Source of the DNA: Streptomyces griseoluteus
GTDB taxonomy: Bacteria; Actinomycetota; Actinomycetes; Streptomycetales; Streptomycetaceae
DNA: 64,000 nt
Direction of reading: 5' to 3'
Assembly: GCF_004784465.1 (NCBI RefSeq)
Contig: NZ_SRRU01000007.1
Coordinates: 249,091 to 313,090, forward strand
Positions 16,024-23,139 of the stretch are shown in pieces; positions within the stretch are counted from its first letter, which is position 1, and each line of letters opens with the position of its first letter. Below the pieces are notes generated by a model. The model saw only the letters and a program-made list of their open reading frames with translations. It searched no databases and was not told where the DNA came from. The translations under genes were made by a program, and so were the position numbers.

Positions 16024-16029
16024 TAGGGT
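16024..16029 (+). promoter_or_regulatory. -10 element TAGGGT of a leaderless promoter
   Basis: TAGGGT ends eight bases before ATG 16038 and no ribosome binding site is present between them, so the mRNA probably starts at or next to the start codon. Confidence 0.55.
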
Positions 16030-16037
16030 TTGACCGT

Positions 16038-16490
16038 ATGAATACGGGGAGTGACGAGCCGGGTGAGGTCGCCGTGGTGCCGGACAAGGCGGAGACGGGC
16101 GAGGGGCCGGCCGGCGACGGGCTGGGCTCGCGGGCGCCGGAGTTCGTCAAGCAACGCAGGGCCCTGCACCTGAGCTGGCAGGTCGGCGTCTTCGTGATCG
16201 GCCTCGCCGTGGTCGTGGCGGGCATCATCATGCTCCCGCTGCCCGGCCCCGGCTGGGTCGTGATCTTCGGCGGCATGGCGATCTGGGCGACCGAGTTCGT
16301 CTGGGCCCAGCTGGTGCTCCGCTGGACCAAGCGCAAGGTCACCGAGGCCGCGCAGAAGGCGCTCGACCCCAAGGTGCGGCGCCGCAACATCACCCTGACC
16401 GTGATCGGGCTGGTGATCATCGGGGTGCTGGCAGGGATCTACCTCTGGAGGTTCGGCGTCGTCGCGCCCTGGAGGATCAAGGACCAGTGA
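16038..16490 (+). CDS. TIGR02611-family membrane protein
   Basis: A 150-residue protein with a soluble N-terminus of about 45 residues, two hydrophobic segments around PLPGPGWVVIFGGMAIWATEF (the family signature PGPGW), a basic loop (RWTKRKVTEAAQKAL, KVRRRN) and a last membrane segment (LTVIGLVIIGVLAGIYLW). The function of the family is unknown. ATG 16038 has a -10 TAGGGT eight bases upstream, so it is probably leaderless. It is divergent from ssgB, with 190 bp between starts. Confidence 0.87.
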   Translation: MNTGSDEPGEVAVVPDKAETGEGPAGDGLGSRAPEFVKQRRALHLSWQVGVFVIGLAVVVAGIIMLPLPGPGWVVIFGGMAIWATEFVWAQLVLRWTKRKVTEAAQKALDPKVRRRNITLTVIGLVIIGVLAGIYLWRFGVVAPWRIKDQ

Positions 16491-16551
16491 GCCGGTGCCG
16501 CAGGTGGTCACAGGTACCCGCTGACATGGGGTAATGTTCTTCCTGCGCCCA

Positions 16552-16623
16552 GGGCGATTAGCTCAGTGGGAGAGCGCTTCGTTCACACCGAAGAGGTCAC
16601 TGGTTCGAACCCAGTATCGCCCA
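16552..16623 (+). tRNA. tRNA-Val(CAC)
   Basis: 72 nt. The acceptor stem is GGGCGAT/ATCGCCC with discriminator A, and the anticodon loop TTCACAC reads CAC (Val, GUG). CCA is not encoded. Confidence 0.97.
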
Positions 16624-16630
16624 CCCTGGT

Positions 16631-16667
16631 CCGAAGGCCCGTCTGCGAACAGCAGGCGGGCCTTCGG
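16631..16667 (+). terminator. Terminator after first tRNA-Val(CAC)
   Basis: An 11-bp stem CCGAAGGCCCG/CGGGCCTTCGG is continued by CTGC/GCAG around loop GAACA. It starts eight bases after the tRNA. Confidence 0.8.
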
Positions 16668-16862
16668 CGTGTGCATGTAAAAGGCGGCGGGGATATACGG
16701 ACGATATTCCGAGGGAAAGCGTCTGGATTTCCCGCAAGTGCGACAACATGCGAAATCACCGCGCCGCCAAGTCCCCTCTGCTCCCACTCCGCTGATTCCC
16801 GGTCATGTCCATCCGGCGCCGCACGCACGGCACTCGGGGCTCCTGGGGCGGGCGGCGGCGGT

Positions 16863-16892
16863 TTGGACTCACCCCGCCCGGACCTGTATGGT
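16863..16892 (+). promoter_or_regulatory. Promoter of second tRNA-Val(CAC)
   Basis: TTGGAC at 16863-16868 and TATGGT at 16887-16892 are spaced 18 bp apart, with the tRNA starting 13 bases downstream. It fits a vegetative sigma factor promoter. Confidence 0.6.
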
Positions 16893-16905
16893 TCAGTGCG
16901 TTGCC

Positions 16906-16977
16906 GGGCGATTAGCTCAGTGGGAGAGCGCTTCGTTCACACCGAAGAGGTCACTGGTTCGAACCCAGTATCGCCCA
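16906..16977 (+). tRNA. tRNA-Val(CAC)
   Basis: 72 nt, identical to the copy at 16552-16623 over its whole length. It has its own promoter and terminator, so it is a separate transcription unit. Confidence 0.97.
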
Positions 16978-16987
16978 CCGGCACGAG

Positions 16988-17016
16988 GAGCCGGTCCGCA
17001 CACAGCGGGCCGGCTC
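16988..17016. terminator. Terminator after second tRNA-Val(CAC)
   Basis: The stem GAGCCGG/CCGGCTC continues as CCGC/GCGG around ACACA. It lies between the tRNA and the convergent exonuclease gene. Confidence 0.75.
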
Positions 17017-17049
17017 TTCCGCTGTCCGGGGCCGCGCACACCGCCCCGG

Positions 17050-17775
17050 CTACGCCGCGGCCGACAGCTCCTGGCGCAGCGGCCACTCCGTGCTCACCAG
17101 CTCCGGCGACCCGCTGCGCGCGAACCACGCCTGGAGGCCCCGCGCCTGCGCCGCGTGCCAGCCCACCTGCAACGCGTGCAACTCCGCCGGGGACAACCGC
17201 TCCAGCCGCGCCGCGAACCGGCGCCCCATCGCCCGCACCACGTCCAGCGCCGCCATCGCGTCCGCCGCCGCGTCGTGCGCGCCCCGCAGCTCCACCCCGT
17301 ACTGCTCGCACAGATCGCCCAGCGTGCGGCGGCCCTTGCGGTAGCGGTCCAACTGCTTGTCCATGACCCTCGGGTCCAGCACCCGCAGCGGCGCCGACTC
17401 GAACCAGCGGTCCAGCGACGACGCCCGGTGGCGGCGCAACTCCCGGTCCAGCAGCGTCAGATCGAAGGGCGCGTTCATCACCACCAGCGGCCGGCCCATC
17501 GCCGTGTGCTCCGCCAGCTGCTGGGCTATCTCGTACACCACCGGCGCCGGCCAGCGGCCGTTGCGCTGGAGGTGCTCCTCCGTCAGCCCGTGCACCGCCG
17601 TCGCCCCCTCGGGCACCGGCACCCCCGGACTGACCAGCCAGCGGCTGATCCGCGGCCGTGTCCCCGGCGCGTCCTGGACGACGACGGCGGCCGACACGAT
17701 CCGGTCGGTCTCGACGTCCACGCCCGTCGTCTCCGTGTCGAAGGCGGCCAGCGCCCCTTCGTACCAGCACGTCAT
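17050..17775 (-). CDS. DnaQ-like 3'-5' exonuclease (DEDDh)
   Basis: 241 residues from ATG 17775, with GAGGAG six bases upstream. DEDDh exonuclease motifs are clear: ExoI AAFDTETTGVD, ExoII VVMNAPFDLTLLDRE, and ExoIII HDAAADAMAALDV. It resembles the epsilon proofreading subunit but stands alone, as in many Streptomyces exonucleases, and no polymerase-binding tail is recognisable. The C-terminus (WHAAQARGLQAWFAR) is a helical extension. The role is probably in DNA repair or RNA processing. It is divergent from the DUF4365 gene. Confidence 0.9.
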   Translation of the reverse strand: MTCWYEGALAAFDTETTGVDVETDRIVSAAVVVQDAPGTRPRISRWLVSPGVPVPEGATAVHGLTEEHLQRNGRWPAPVVYEIAQQLAEHTAMGRPLVVMNAPFDLTLLDRELRRHRASSLDRWFESAPLRVLDPRVMDKQLDRYRKGRRTLGDLCEQYGVELRGAHDAAADAMAALDVVRAMGRRFAARLERLSPAELHALQVGWHAAQARGLQAWFARSGSPELVSTEWPLRQELSAAA

Positions 17776-17944
17776 CCCAACCCAACTCCTCGTCCGCACA
17801 TGGCGGCTGACGATCCGTCTTCTGCCCGTTTGGTGATACCCGGCCCGTTTGCGCCGTACGCCGGGCGGAGACAACAGGAGTACGGGTCTTTGCAGTTCAG
17901 CGGCCCGCAATGGGGAAACCCCCGGTTCGGAAGGCTGTTGTCCC

Positions 17945-18511
17945 ATGGCCATGGCGCAGCCCGAGCGGGGCGGGCTGCTGCCCGACCGCACGGGTCACCT
18001 TCGCGGCACCCTCGCCACCACCGCCTGCATGGAGACCCTGCAGGTCGGCTATCTGCACGCGGTCGCCGCCGCGGCCGGCTGCTCGCTGTCCCAGCCGTTC
18101 CCCGACAACGGCATCGACTGGCATGTCAGCCACAGCGCCCCCGGCCACACCGTGGACGACGAGGTCACCATCAAGGTGCAGCTCAAATGCACCTACCAGC
18201 TCGCCCCCCGGCCCCCCGGCCCCTCCTTCTCCTTCACGCTGGACAACGACCACCTGCGCAAACTCGCCCGCACCCCCGTCTCGGTGCACAAGATCCTCGT
18301 CGTCATGATCGTCCCGCGCTCCCAGGACGACTGGCTGCGCGCCGGACACGACCGGCTCGACCTCAGACACTGCTGCTACTGGGTCAACCTCGCCGGACAC
18401 CCCGTCACCGGACGCACCCGCACCACCGTCCGCGTCCCCACCGCGCGCATCTTCGACGACCGCGCCCTCTGCGAGATCATGGCGCGCGTCGGCACCGGAG
18501 GCAGACCATGA
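17945..18511 (+). CDS. DUF4365-family protein, possible PD-(D/E)xK nuclease-like fold
   Basis: A 188-residue protein. I recognise the DUF4365 pattern: a helix, then NGIDWHVSHS, then a beta-hairpin ending TIKVQLKCTYQL. The Asp of GIDW and the Q-x-K of VQLK sit where a PD-(D/E)xK nuclease core has its metal ligands and lysine, with Gln in place of Asp/Glu. The C-terminal half is a beta-rich continuation (KILVVMIVPRSQDDWL, HCCYWVNLAG). ATG 17945 has GGAAGG ten bases upstream; ATG 17951 is an alternative. The gene is coupled to the next by an ATGA overlap. Function is not established. Confidence 0.75.
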   Translation: MAMAQPERGGLLPDRTGHLRGTLATTACMETLQVGYLHAVAAAAGCSLSQPFPDNGIDWHVSHSAPGHTVDDEVTIKVQLKCTYQLAPRPPGPSFSFTLDNDHLRKLARTPVSVHKILVVMIVPRSQDDWLRAGHDRLDLRHCCYWVNLAGHPVTGRTRTTVRVPTARIFDDRALCEIMARVGTGGRP

Positions 18512-19743
18512 CAAGCCCGGACGAACCCCTGCGCATGCTCCGCCCCCACCCCGACGACTCCGCCTGGCACCGGCCCCCCGACCCCGCCCGCGTCGACCCC
18601 GCCGACCTCACCGCCCTGCTCCGCCGGCACGGCTGGCTCAGACGCGGCAGAGTCCCCGGACGCTACGGCCGCTGGACCCCGCCCACCCCCGCCGAAGGCC
18701 CCACCAGCCTCCTCGTCCCCGAGACCCGCGCCTTCCCCGACGCCGACGACCTCCTCGGCGAGGCCCTGCACGCCCTGGACCGCAGCGCCGCCCCCTCCGC
18801 CCGCGAGATCCTCATCGCCCTCGCCGTCCCCAGCGACGAGATCCGCTGGCACCGAGACACCCCCGCCGGACCCGTCGACGGCGCCACCCCCTGGACCCTC
18901 GACGACGGCCTGCGCGCCGCCGCCCGCCAGACCCTCCTCGCCGCCGCCCTCGCCACCCGCGCCCGCAGCGGCTACCACGGCGCCCGGCACCGCGGCCCCG
19001 CCACCGCGCTCCTCGGCGACGTCCTCCTCGGCCCCGCCGCCGAAGGCCGCACCCTCACCGCCTTCGCCCCCGCCCCCGCCGGCCGCCCCCTCACCGTCCG
19101 TCTCCACCACGCCCTGCACGCCACCCGCGAGGCCATCGACTACCAGCGCGCCACCGGCAGCACGGACGCCTTCGACGGGGCGGTGGAAGCCGGCGTCAGC
19201 CGCGAACTCACCGAGGCCCTCACCGCCCTCGTCCGGGGCACCGAGGGCGCCCGCATCGCCATCGCCTGGGCACCCGCGGCCGGCATCCCCGACGGCTGCG
19301 CCGCCTCGGCCGGGCCCGTCGAGTTCTCACCCGGCGACCTCCCCGCCCTGCGGGCCGCGGGCGCCCGCTACCTGCGCGCCGAACCCTCCGAGAGCGTCAG
19401 CGTCACCGGGGTCGTCGTCCGGCTGCGCCGGTCCGGACCGCGCGGCGCGGGCACGGTACGGCTGCGGGTGCTCGCGGGCGCCGAGGTTCCCCACCTGCGG
19501 CTCACCCTCGGCGAGGAGGACTACCGGATAGCGGGCCACGCCCACCTCGTCGGCCTCCCGGTCCGTGTGCGCGGCCGGCTGGAGCGCCGGGGCGGCTTTC
19601 GCAGGCTCACCGGCGCCACCGGGGTCGTCCCGGTACGGGTCGACGAGACCGAACGCGACCGGCTGATGAAGTCCCTCCAGGAGAACCTCGACTTCTTCGA
19701 GGAGGCATGCGGAGAGGCGTACGGGGACGGCGACGCAAAGTAA
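18508..19743 (+). CDS. Protein of unknown function coupled to DUF4365 gene
   Basis: A 411-residue protein with no family I recognise. The N-terminus (about 1-100) is Pro/Arg-rich with ADLTALLRRHGW; the middle is mostly helical (REILIALAVPSDEIRWH, DDGLRAAARQTLLAAALA). The C-terminus, about 300-390, looks like a compact beta-barrel (VSVTGVVVRLRRSG, VRLRVLAG, LTLGEEDYRIAGHAHL, PVRVRGRLERRGGFRRL), reminiscent of an OB fold, ending in an acidic helix. The ATG at 18508 overlaps the previous stop, so the two products are probably made together and may form a complex. thrS follows after 94 bp with its own promoter-like TACGAT. Confidence 0.7.
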   Translation: MTSPDEPLRMLRPHPDDSAWHRPPDPARVDPADLTALLRRHGWLRRGRVPGRYGRWTPPTPAEGPTSLLVPETRAFPDADDLLGEALHALDRSAAPSAREILIALAVPSDEIRWHRDTPAGPVDGATPWTLDDGLRAAARQTLLAAALATRARSGYHGARHRGPATALLGDVLLGPAAEGRTLTAFAPAPAGRPLTVRLHHALHATREAIDYQRATGSTDAFDGAVEAGVSRELTEALTALVRGTEGARIAIAWAPAAGIPDGCAASAGPVEFSPGDLPALRAAGARYLRAEPSESVSVTGVVVRLRRSGPRGAGTVRLRVLAGAEVPHLRLTLGEEDYRIAGHAHLVGLPVRVRGRLERRGGFRRLTGATGVVPVRVDETERDRLMKSLQENLDFFEEACGEAYGDGDAK

Positions 19744-19837
19744 CCGTTTCGCGGTCGGCGGGGGCGGGTCGGTACGATCCCTTGTGCGCGCGCTCCTGGT
19801 ACGGCGCCGCACTTAAGCCTTCAGTCAGGAGAGACCG

Positions 19838-21814
19838 GTGTCAGACGTCCGTGTGATCATCCAACGCGATTCCGAGCGGGAAGAGCGCGTGGTGACGACG
19901 GGCACTACCGCCGCCGACCTCTTCGCGGGCGAGCGCTCCGTCATCGCCGCGCGGGTGGCGGGCGAGCTGAAGGACCTCAGCCACGAGCTGTCCGACGGCG
20001 ACGAGGTCGAGGGCGTCGAGATCTCCTCCGAGGACGGTCTCAACATCCTGCGCCACTCCACCGCGCACGTCATGGCCCAGGCCGTGCAGGAGCTGTTCCC
20101 CGAGGCCAAGCTGGGCATCGGCCCGCCGGTCAAGGACGGCTTCTACTACGACTTCGACGTGGCGAAGCCCTTCCACCCCGATGACCTCAAGGCCATCGAG
20201 AAGAAGATGCAGGAGATCCAGAAGCGGGGCCAGAAGTTCTCCCGCCGTGTGGTCTCCGACGAGGACGCCCGCGCGGAGCTGGCCGACGAGCCCTACAAGC
20301 TGGAGCTGATCGGCCTCAAGGGCTCGGCCTCCTCCGACGACGGCGCGGACGTCGAGGTCGGCGCCGGCGAGCTGACCATCTACGACAACCTGGACGCCAA
20401 GACCGGCGAGCTGTGCTGGAAGGACCTCTGCCGCGGTCCCCACCTGCCCTCCACCCGCAACATCCCGGCGTTCAAGCTGATGCGCAACGCGGCCGCCTAC
20501 TGGCGCGGCAGCGAGAAGAACCCGATGCTCCAGCGCATCTACGGCACCGCCTGGCCGTCCAAGGACGAGCTGAAGGCGCACCTGGAGTTCCTCGCCGAGG
20601 CCGAGAAGCGCGACCACCGCAAGCTCGGCAGCGAGCTGGACCTCTTCTCCATCCCGGAGCAGATCGGCTCCGGCCTCGCCGTCTTCCACCCCAAGGGCGG
20701 CATCATCCGCCGGGTCATGGAGGACTACTCGCGGCGCCGCCACGAGGAGGAGGGCTACGAGTTCGTCTACACCCCGCACGCGACGAAGGGGAAGCTCTTC
20801 GAGACCTCGGGCCACCTGGACTGGTACGCCGACGGCATGTACCCGCCCATGCAGCTCGACGAGGGCGTGGACTACTACCTCAAGCCCATGAACTGCCCGA
20901 TGCACAACCTGATCTTCGACGCGCGCGGTCGCTCGTACCGTGAACTGCCGCTGCGTCTCTTCGAGTTCGGGACCGTGTACCGCTACGAGAAGTCGGGCGT
21001 CGTGCACGGCCTCACCCGCGCCCGCGGCTTCACCCAGGACGACGCGCACATCTACTGCACCCGTGAGCAGATGTCCGAGGAGCTGGACCGGACGCTCACC
21101 TTCGTCCTCGGTCTGCTGCGCGACTACGGTCTGACCGACTTCTACCTGGAGCTGTCCACCAAGGACCCGGAGAAGTCCGTCGGCTCCGACGAGGCGTGGG
21201 AGGAGGCGACCGAGACCCTGCGTCAGGTCGCCGAGAAGCAGGGCCTGCCGCTCGTGCCCGACCCCGGTGGCGCCGCGTTCTACGGCCCGAAGATCTCCGT
21301 CCAGGCCAAGGACGCGATCGGCCGTACCTGGCAGATGTCGACCATCCAGCTCGACTTCAACCTGCCCGAGCGGTTCGACCTGGAGTACACCGGCCCCGAC
21401 GGCTCCAAGCAGCGCCCGGTGATGATCCACCGCGCCCTGTTCGGCTCCATCGAGCGGTTCTTCGCCGTGCTGCTGGAGCACTACGCGGGTGCCTTCCCGG
21501 CGTGGCTGGCTCCCGTGCAGGCGGTGGGCATCCCGATCGGGGACGCGCACGTCGAGTACCTGGAGAAGTTCGCGGCCGAGGCCAAGCGGAAGGGTCTGCG
21601 GGTCGAGGTGGACTCCTCCTCGGACCGGATGCAGAAGAAGATCAGGAACGCCCAGCGCCAGAAGGTGCCCTTCATGATCATCGTCGGTGACGAGGACATG
21701 AACGCGGGCACCGTCTCCTTCCGCTACCGCGACGGCTCGCAGGAGAACGGCATCCCGTTCGAGGAGGCCATCGCCAAGATCGAGAAGGTCGTGGCGGAGC
21801 GGGTCCAGGTCTGA
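19838..21814 (+). CDS. thrS: Threonyl-tRNA synthetase
   Basis: A 658-residue class II synthetase. It has an N-terminal TGS domain (residues 1 to about 60), the editing domain (HSTAHVMAQAVQELFP), then catalytic motifs: motif 2 at FRYE-like VYRYEKSGVVHGLTRARGF, zinc ligand Cys in MNCPMHN, and the motif 3 region ending MIHRALFGSIERF. The anticodon-binding domain closes the protein. GTG 19838 follows CAGGAGA. A TACGAT -10-like element at 19773-19778 gives a leader of about 50 nt, too short for a T-box. A strong terminator follows. Confidence 0.97.
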   Translation: MSDVRVIIQRDSEREERVVTTGTTAADLFAGERSVIAARVAGELKDLSHELSDGDEVEGVEISSEDGLNILRHSTAHVMAQAVQELFPEAKLGIGPPVKDGFYYDFDVAKPFHPDDLKAIEKKMQEIQKRGQKFSRRVVSDEDARAELADEPYKLELIGLKGSASSDDGADVEVGAGELTIYDNLDAKTGELCWKDLCRGPHLPSTRNIPAFKLMRNAAAYWRGSEKNPMLQRIYGTAWPSKDELKAHLEFLAEAEKRDHRKLGSELDLFSIPEQIGSGLAVFHPKGGIIRRVMEDYSRRRHEEEGYEFVYTPHATKGKLFETSGHLDWYADGMYPPMQLDEGVDYYLKPMNCPMHNLIFDARGRSYRELPLRLFEFGTVYRYEKSGVVHGLTRARGFTQDDAHIYCTREQMSEELDRTLTFVLGLLRDYGLTDFYLELSTKDPEKSVGSDEAWEEATETLRQVAEKQGLPLVPDPGGAAFYGPKISVQAKDAIGRTWQMSTIQLDFNLPERFDLEYTGPDGSKQRPVMIHRALFGSIERFFAVLLEHYAGAFPAWLAPVQAVGIPIGDAHVEYLEKFAAEAKRKGLRVEVDSSSDRMQKKIRNAQRQKVPFMIIVGDEDMNAGTVSFRYRDGSQENGIPFEEAIAKIEKVVAERVQV

Positions 21815-21829
21815 CCCGGACAGATCCGT

Positions 21830-21868
21830 ACGAACCCCCGAGGCATCATCCCCGCCTCGGGGGTTCGT
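21830..21868. terminator. Bidirectional hairpin between thrS and the channel gene
   Basis: A perfect 15-bp stem ACGAACCCCCGAGGC and its complement with a nine-base loop. The loop contains the stop codon of the convergent channel gene and one arm overlaps its last codons. Confidence 0.85.
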
Positions 21869-22505
21869 CGTCCTCCTCCCGCGCGAACACCTGCAGCAGC
21901 CACGACGAGAACGACCCCGTCACCGCGCCCAGCAGGGCCAGGCCGCCCGCCATCATCGCCACCGCGATGGCCCGGCCCCCCGCGGTGACCGGGACGACGT
22001 CGCCGTAGCCCACCGTGGACAGCGTGGAGCACGCCCACCAGAGGGCGTCGCCGAAGGTCCGCATATGTGAGGCCGGCGCGCCCTTCTCCTGCTGGTAGAC
22101 CGCGAGCGCGCCGGTGAAGCCCATCAGCAGGGTGGAGATCCCCGAGTAGGCGATGACCCGCGCGTACAGCGGGAGCCGGGGCATGCCGCGCCGGCGCTCC
22201 ACGGACTCGTAGATCCGCACGATCCGCAGCGGGCGCAGCAGCGGCAGGAGCAGGACGAGGGTGTCCAGCCAGTGGGTGCGGACGAAGCTCATGCCCTGGC
22301 CGCTGAGCCTCCAGCGCATCGCGTAGTCCACGGCGAACAGGGCCCAGCAGGCCAGCAGCAGCACCAGCCAGATGTCGTCCCAGGCGGTGCCGGGGCGGGG
22401 GGCGAGGACGAGGGCGGCGTAGGAACCGAGGAACGTCAGGGACGCCACGGTGAGCGGCATCTCGGTGCGATGCTCCCAGCGGGTCCTGGTTCTGTCGTGG
22501 TCCAC
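21846..22505 (-). CDS. Voltage-gated-type potassium channel
   Basis: 219 residues from GTG 22505. The selectivity filter TVGYGDVVP is exact. The layout is six-segment-like: S1 LTVASLTFLGSYAALVLAP, S2 IWLVLLLACWALFAVDY, S3/S4 region LDTLVLLLPLLRPLRIVRI with spaced arginines followed by ERRR, S5 VIAYSGISTLLMGFTGALAVY, the pore helix, and S6 AIAVAMMAGGLALLGAV. There is no RCK/TrkA regulatory domain; the tail is short and acidic (REEDDEPPRR). The start is uncertain; the frame extends upstream to 22586, but that part lies over the HIT gene promoter. Confidence 0.88.
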   Translation of the reverse strand: MDHDRTRTRWEHRTEMPLTVASLTFLGSYAALVLAPRPGTAWDDIWLVLLLACWALFAVDYAMRWRLSGQGMSFVRTHWLDTLVLLLPLLRPLRIVRIYESVERRRGMPRLPLYARVIAYSGISTLLMGFTGALAVYQQEKGAPASHMRTFGDALWWACSTLSTVGYGDVVPVTAGGRAIAVAMMAGGLALLGAVTGSFSSWLLQVFAREEDDEPPRRG

Positions 22506-22571
22506 CGGCCCAGCTTGGCCGTCCGGAGCCTTCCCGCCGCCCCGGCGACACGCCGCGAACGGGCGAAGCCA

Positions 22572-22577
22572 TATGCT
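22572..22577 (+). promoter_or_regulatory. -10 element TATGCT of a leaderless promoter for the HIT gene
   Basis: TATGCT ends seven bases before ATG 22585, with no ribosome binding site in between. This spacing also decides against the in-frame ATG at 22573, which overlaps the element. Confidence 0.5.
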
Positions 22578-22584
22578 GCCTTGC

Positions 22585-23133
22585 ATGACGAGTGAGCCGG
22601 AGCAGCAGATCGGAGTGGGGACGCAGGACGCGTTCCAGCGCCTGTGGACGCCCCACCGGATGGCCTACATCCAGGGCGAGAACAAGCCGAGCGGTCCGGG
22701 CGCGGACGACGGCTGCCCGTTCTGCTCGATCCCGGCGAAATCCGACGAGGACGGCCTGATCGTCCGCCGGGGTGAGCATGTGTACGCGGTGCTCAACCTG
22801 TACCCGTACAACGGCGGTCATCTGATGACGGTGCCGTACCGGCATGTGGCTGACTACACCGATCTGACCGGTCCGGAGACGGCCGAGCTGGCGGAGCTGA
22901 CGAAGCAGGCCATGACGGCGCTGCGGACGGCGTCCGGGGCGCACGGGTTCAACATCGGGATGAACCAGGGCTCGGTGGCGGGCGCGGGCATCGCGGCCCA
23001 CCTCCACCAGCACATCGTGCCCCGCTGGGGCGGCGACACGAACTTCATGCCGGTGGTGGGCCAGACGAAGGTGCTGCCGCAGCTGCTGGGCGACACCCGC
23101 AAGATGCTCGCGGACGCCTGGCCGGAGAGCTGA
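22585..23133 (+). CDS. HIT-family nucleotide hydrolase/phosphorylase
   Basis: A 182-residue histidine triad protein with HLHQHIVPRW as the catalytic triad and an upstream Cys pair in GCPFCSIP that may bind zinc. The conserved YPYNGGHLMTVPYRHV strand is present. Actinobacterial relatives of this size are Ap4A phosphorylase-like (compare Rv2613c of Mycobacterium tuberculosis, which lies next to pgsA there); that context also fits here, because pgsA is 4 kb away. ATG 22585 is chosen from the leaderless promoter. Confidence 0.87.
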   Translation: MTSEPEQQIGVGTQDAFQRLWTPHRMAYIQGENKPSGPGADDGCPFCSIPAKSDEDGLIVRRGEHVYAVLNLYPYNGGHLMTVPYRHVADYTDLTGPETAELAELTKQAMTALRTASGAHGFNIGMNQGSVAGAGIAAHLHQHIVPRWGGDTNFMPVVGQTKVLPQLLGDTRKMLADAWPES

Positions 23134-23139
23134 GCGCGC

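Noticed and set aside
16552..16977. Duplicate tRNA-Val(CAC) as remnant attachment sites of an integrated element
   Set aside because: The intervening DNA holds only a terminator and promoter; there is no integrase or cargo.
19744..19837. T-box riboswitch upstream of thrS
   Set aside because: The gap is too short and has no T-box consensus; the same holds for hisS and alaS.
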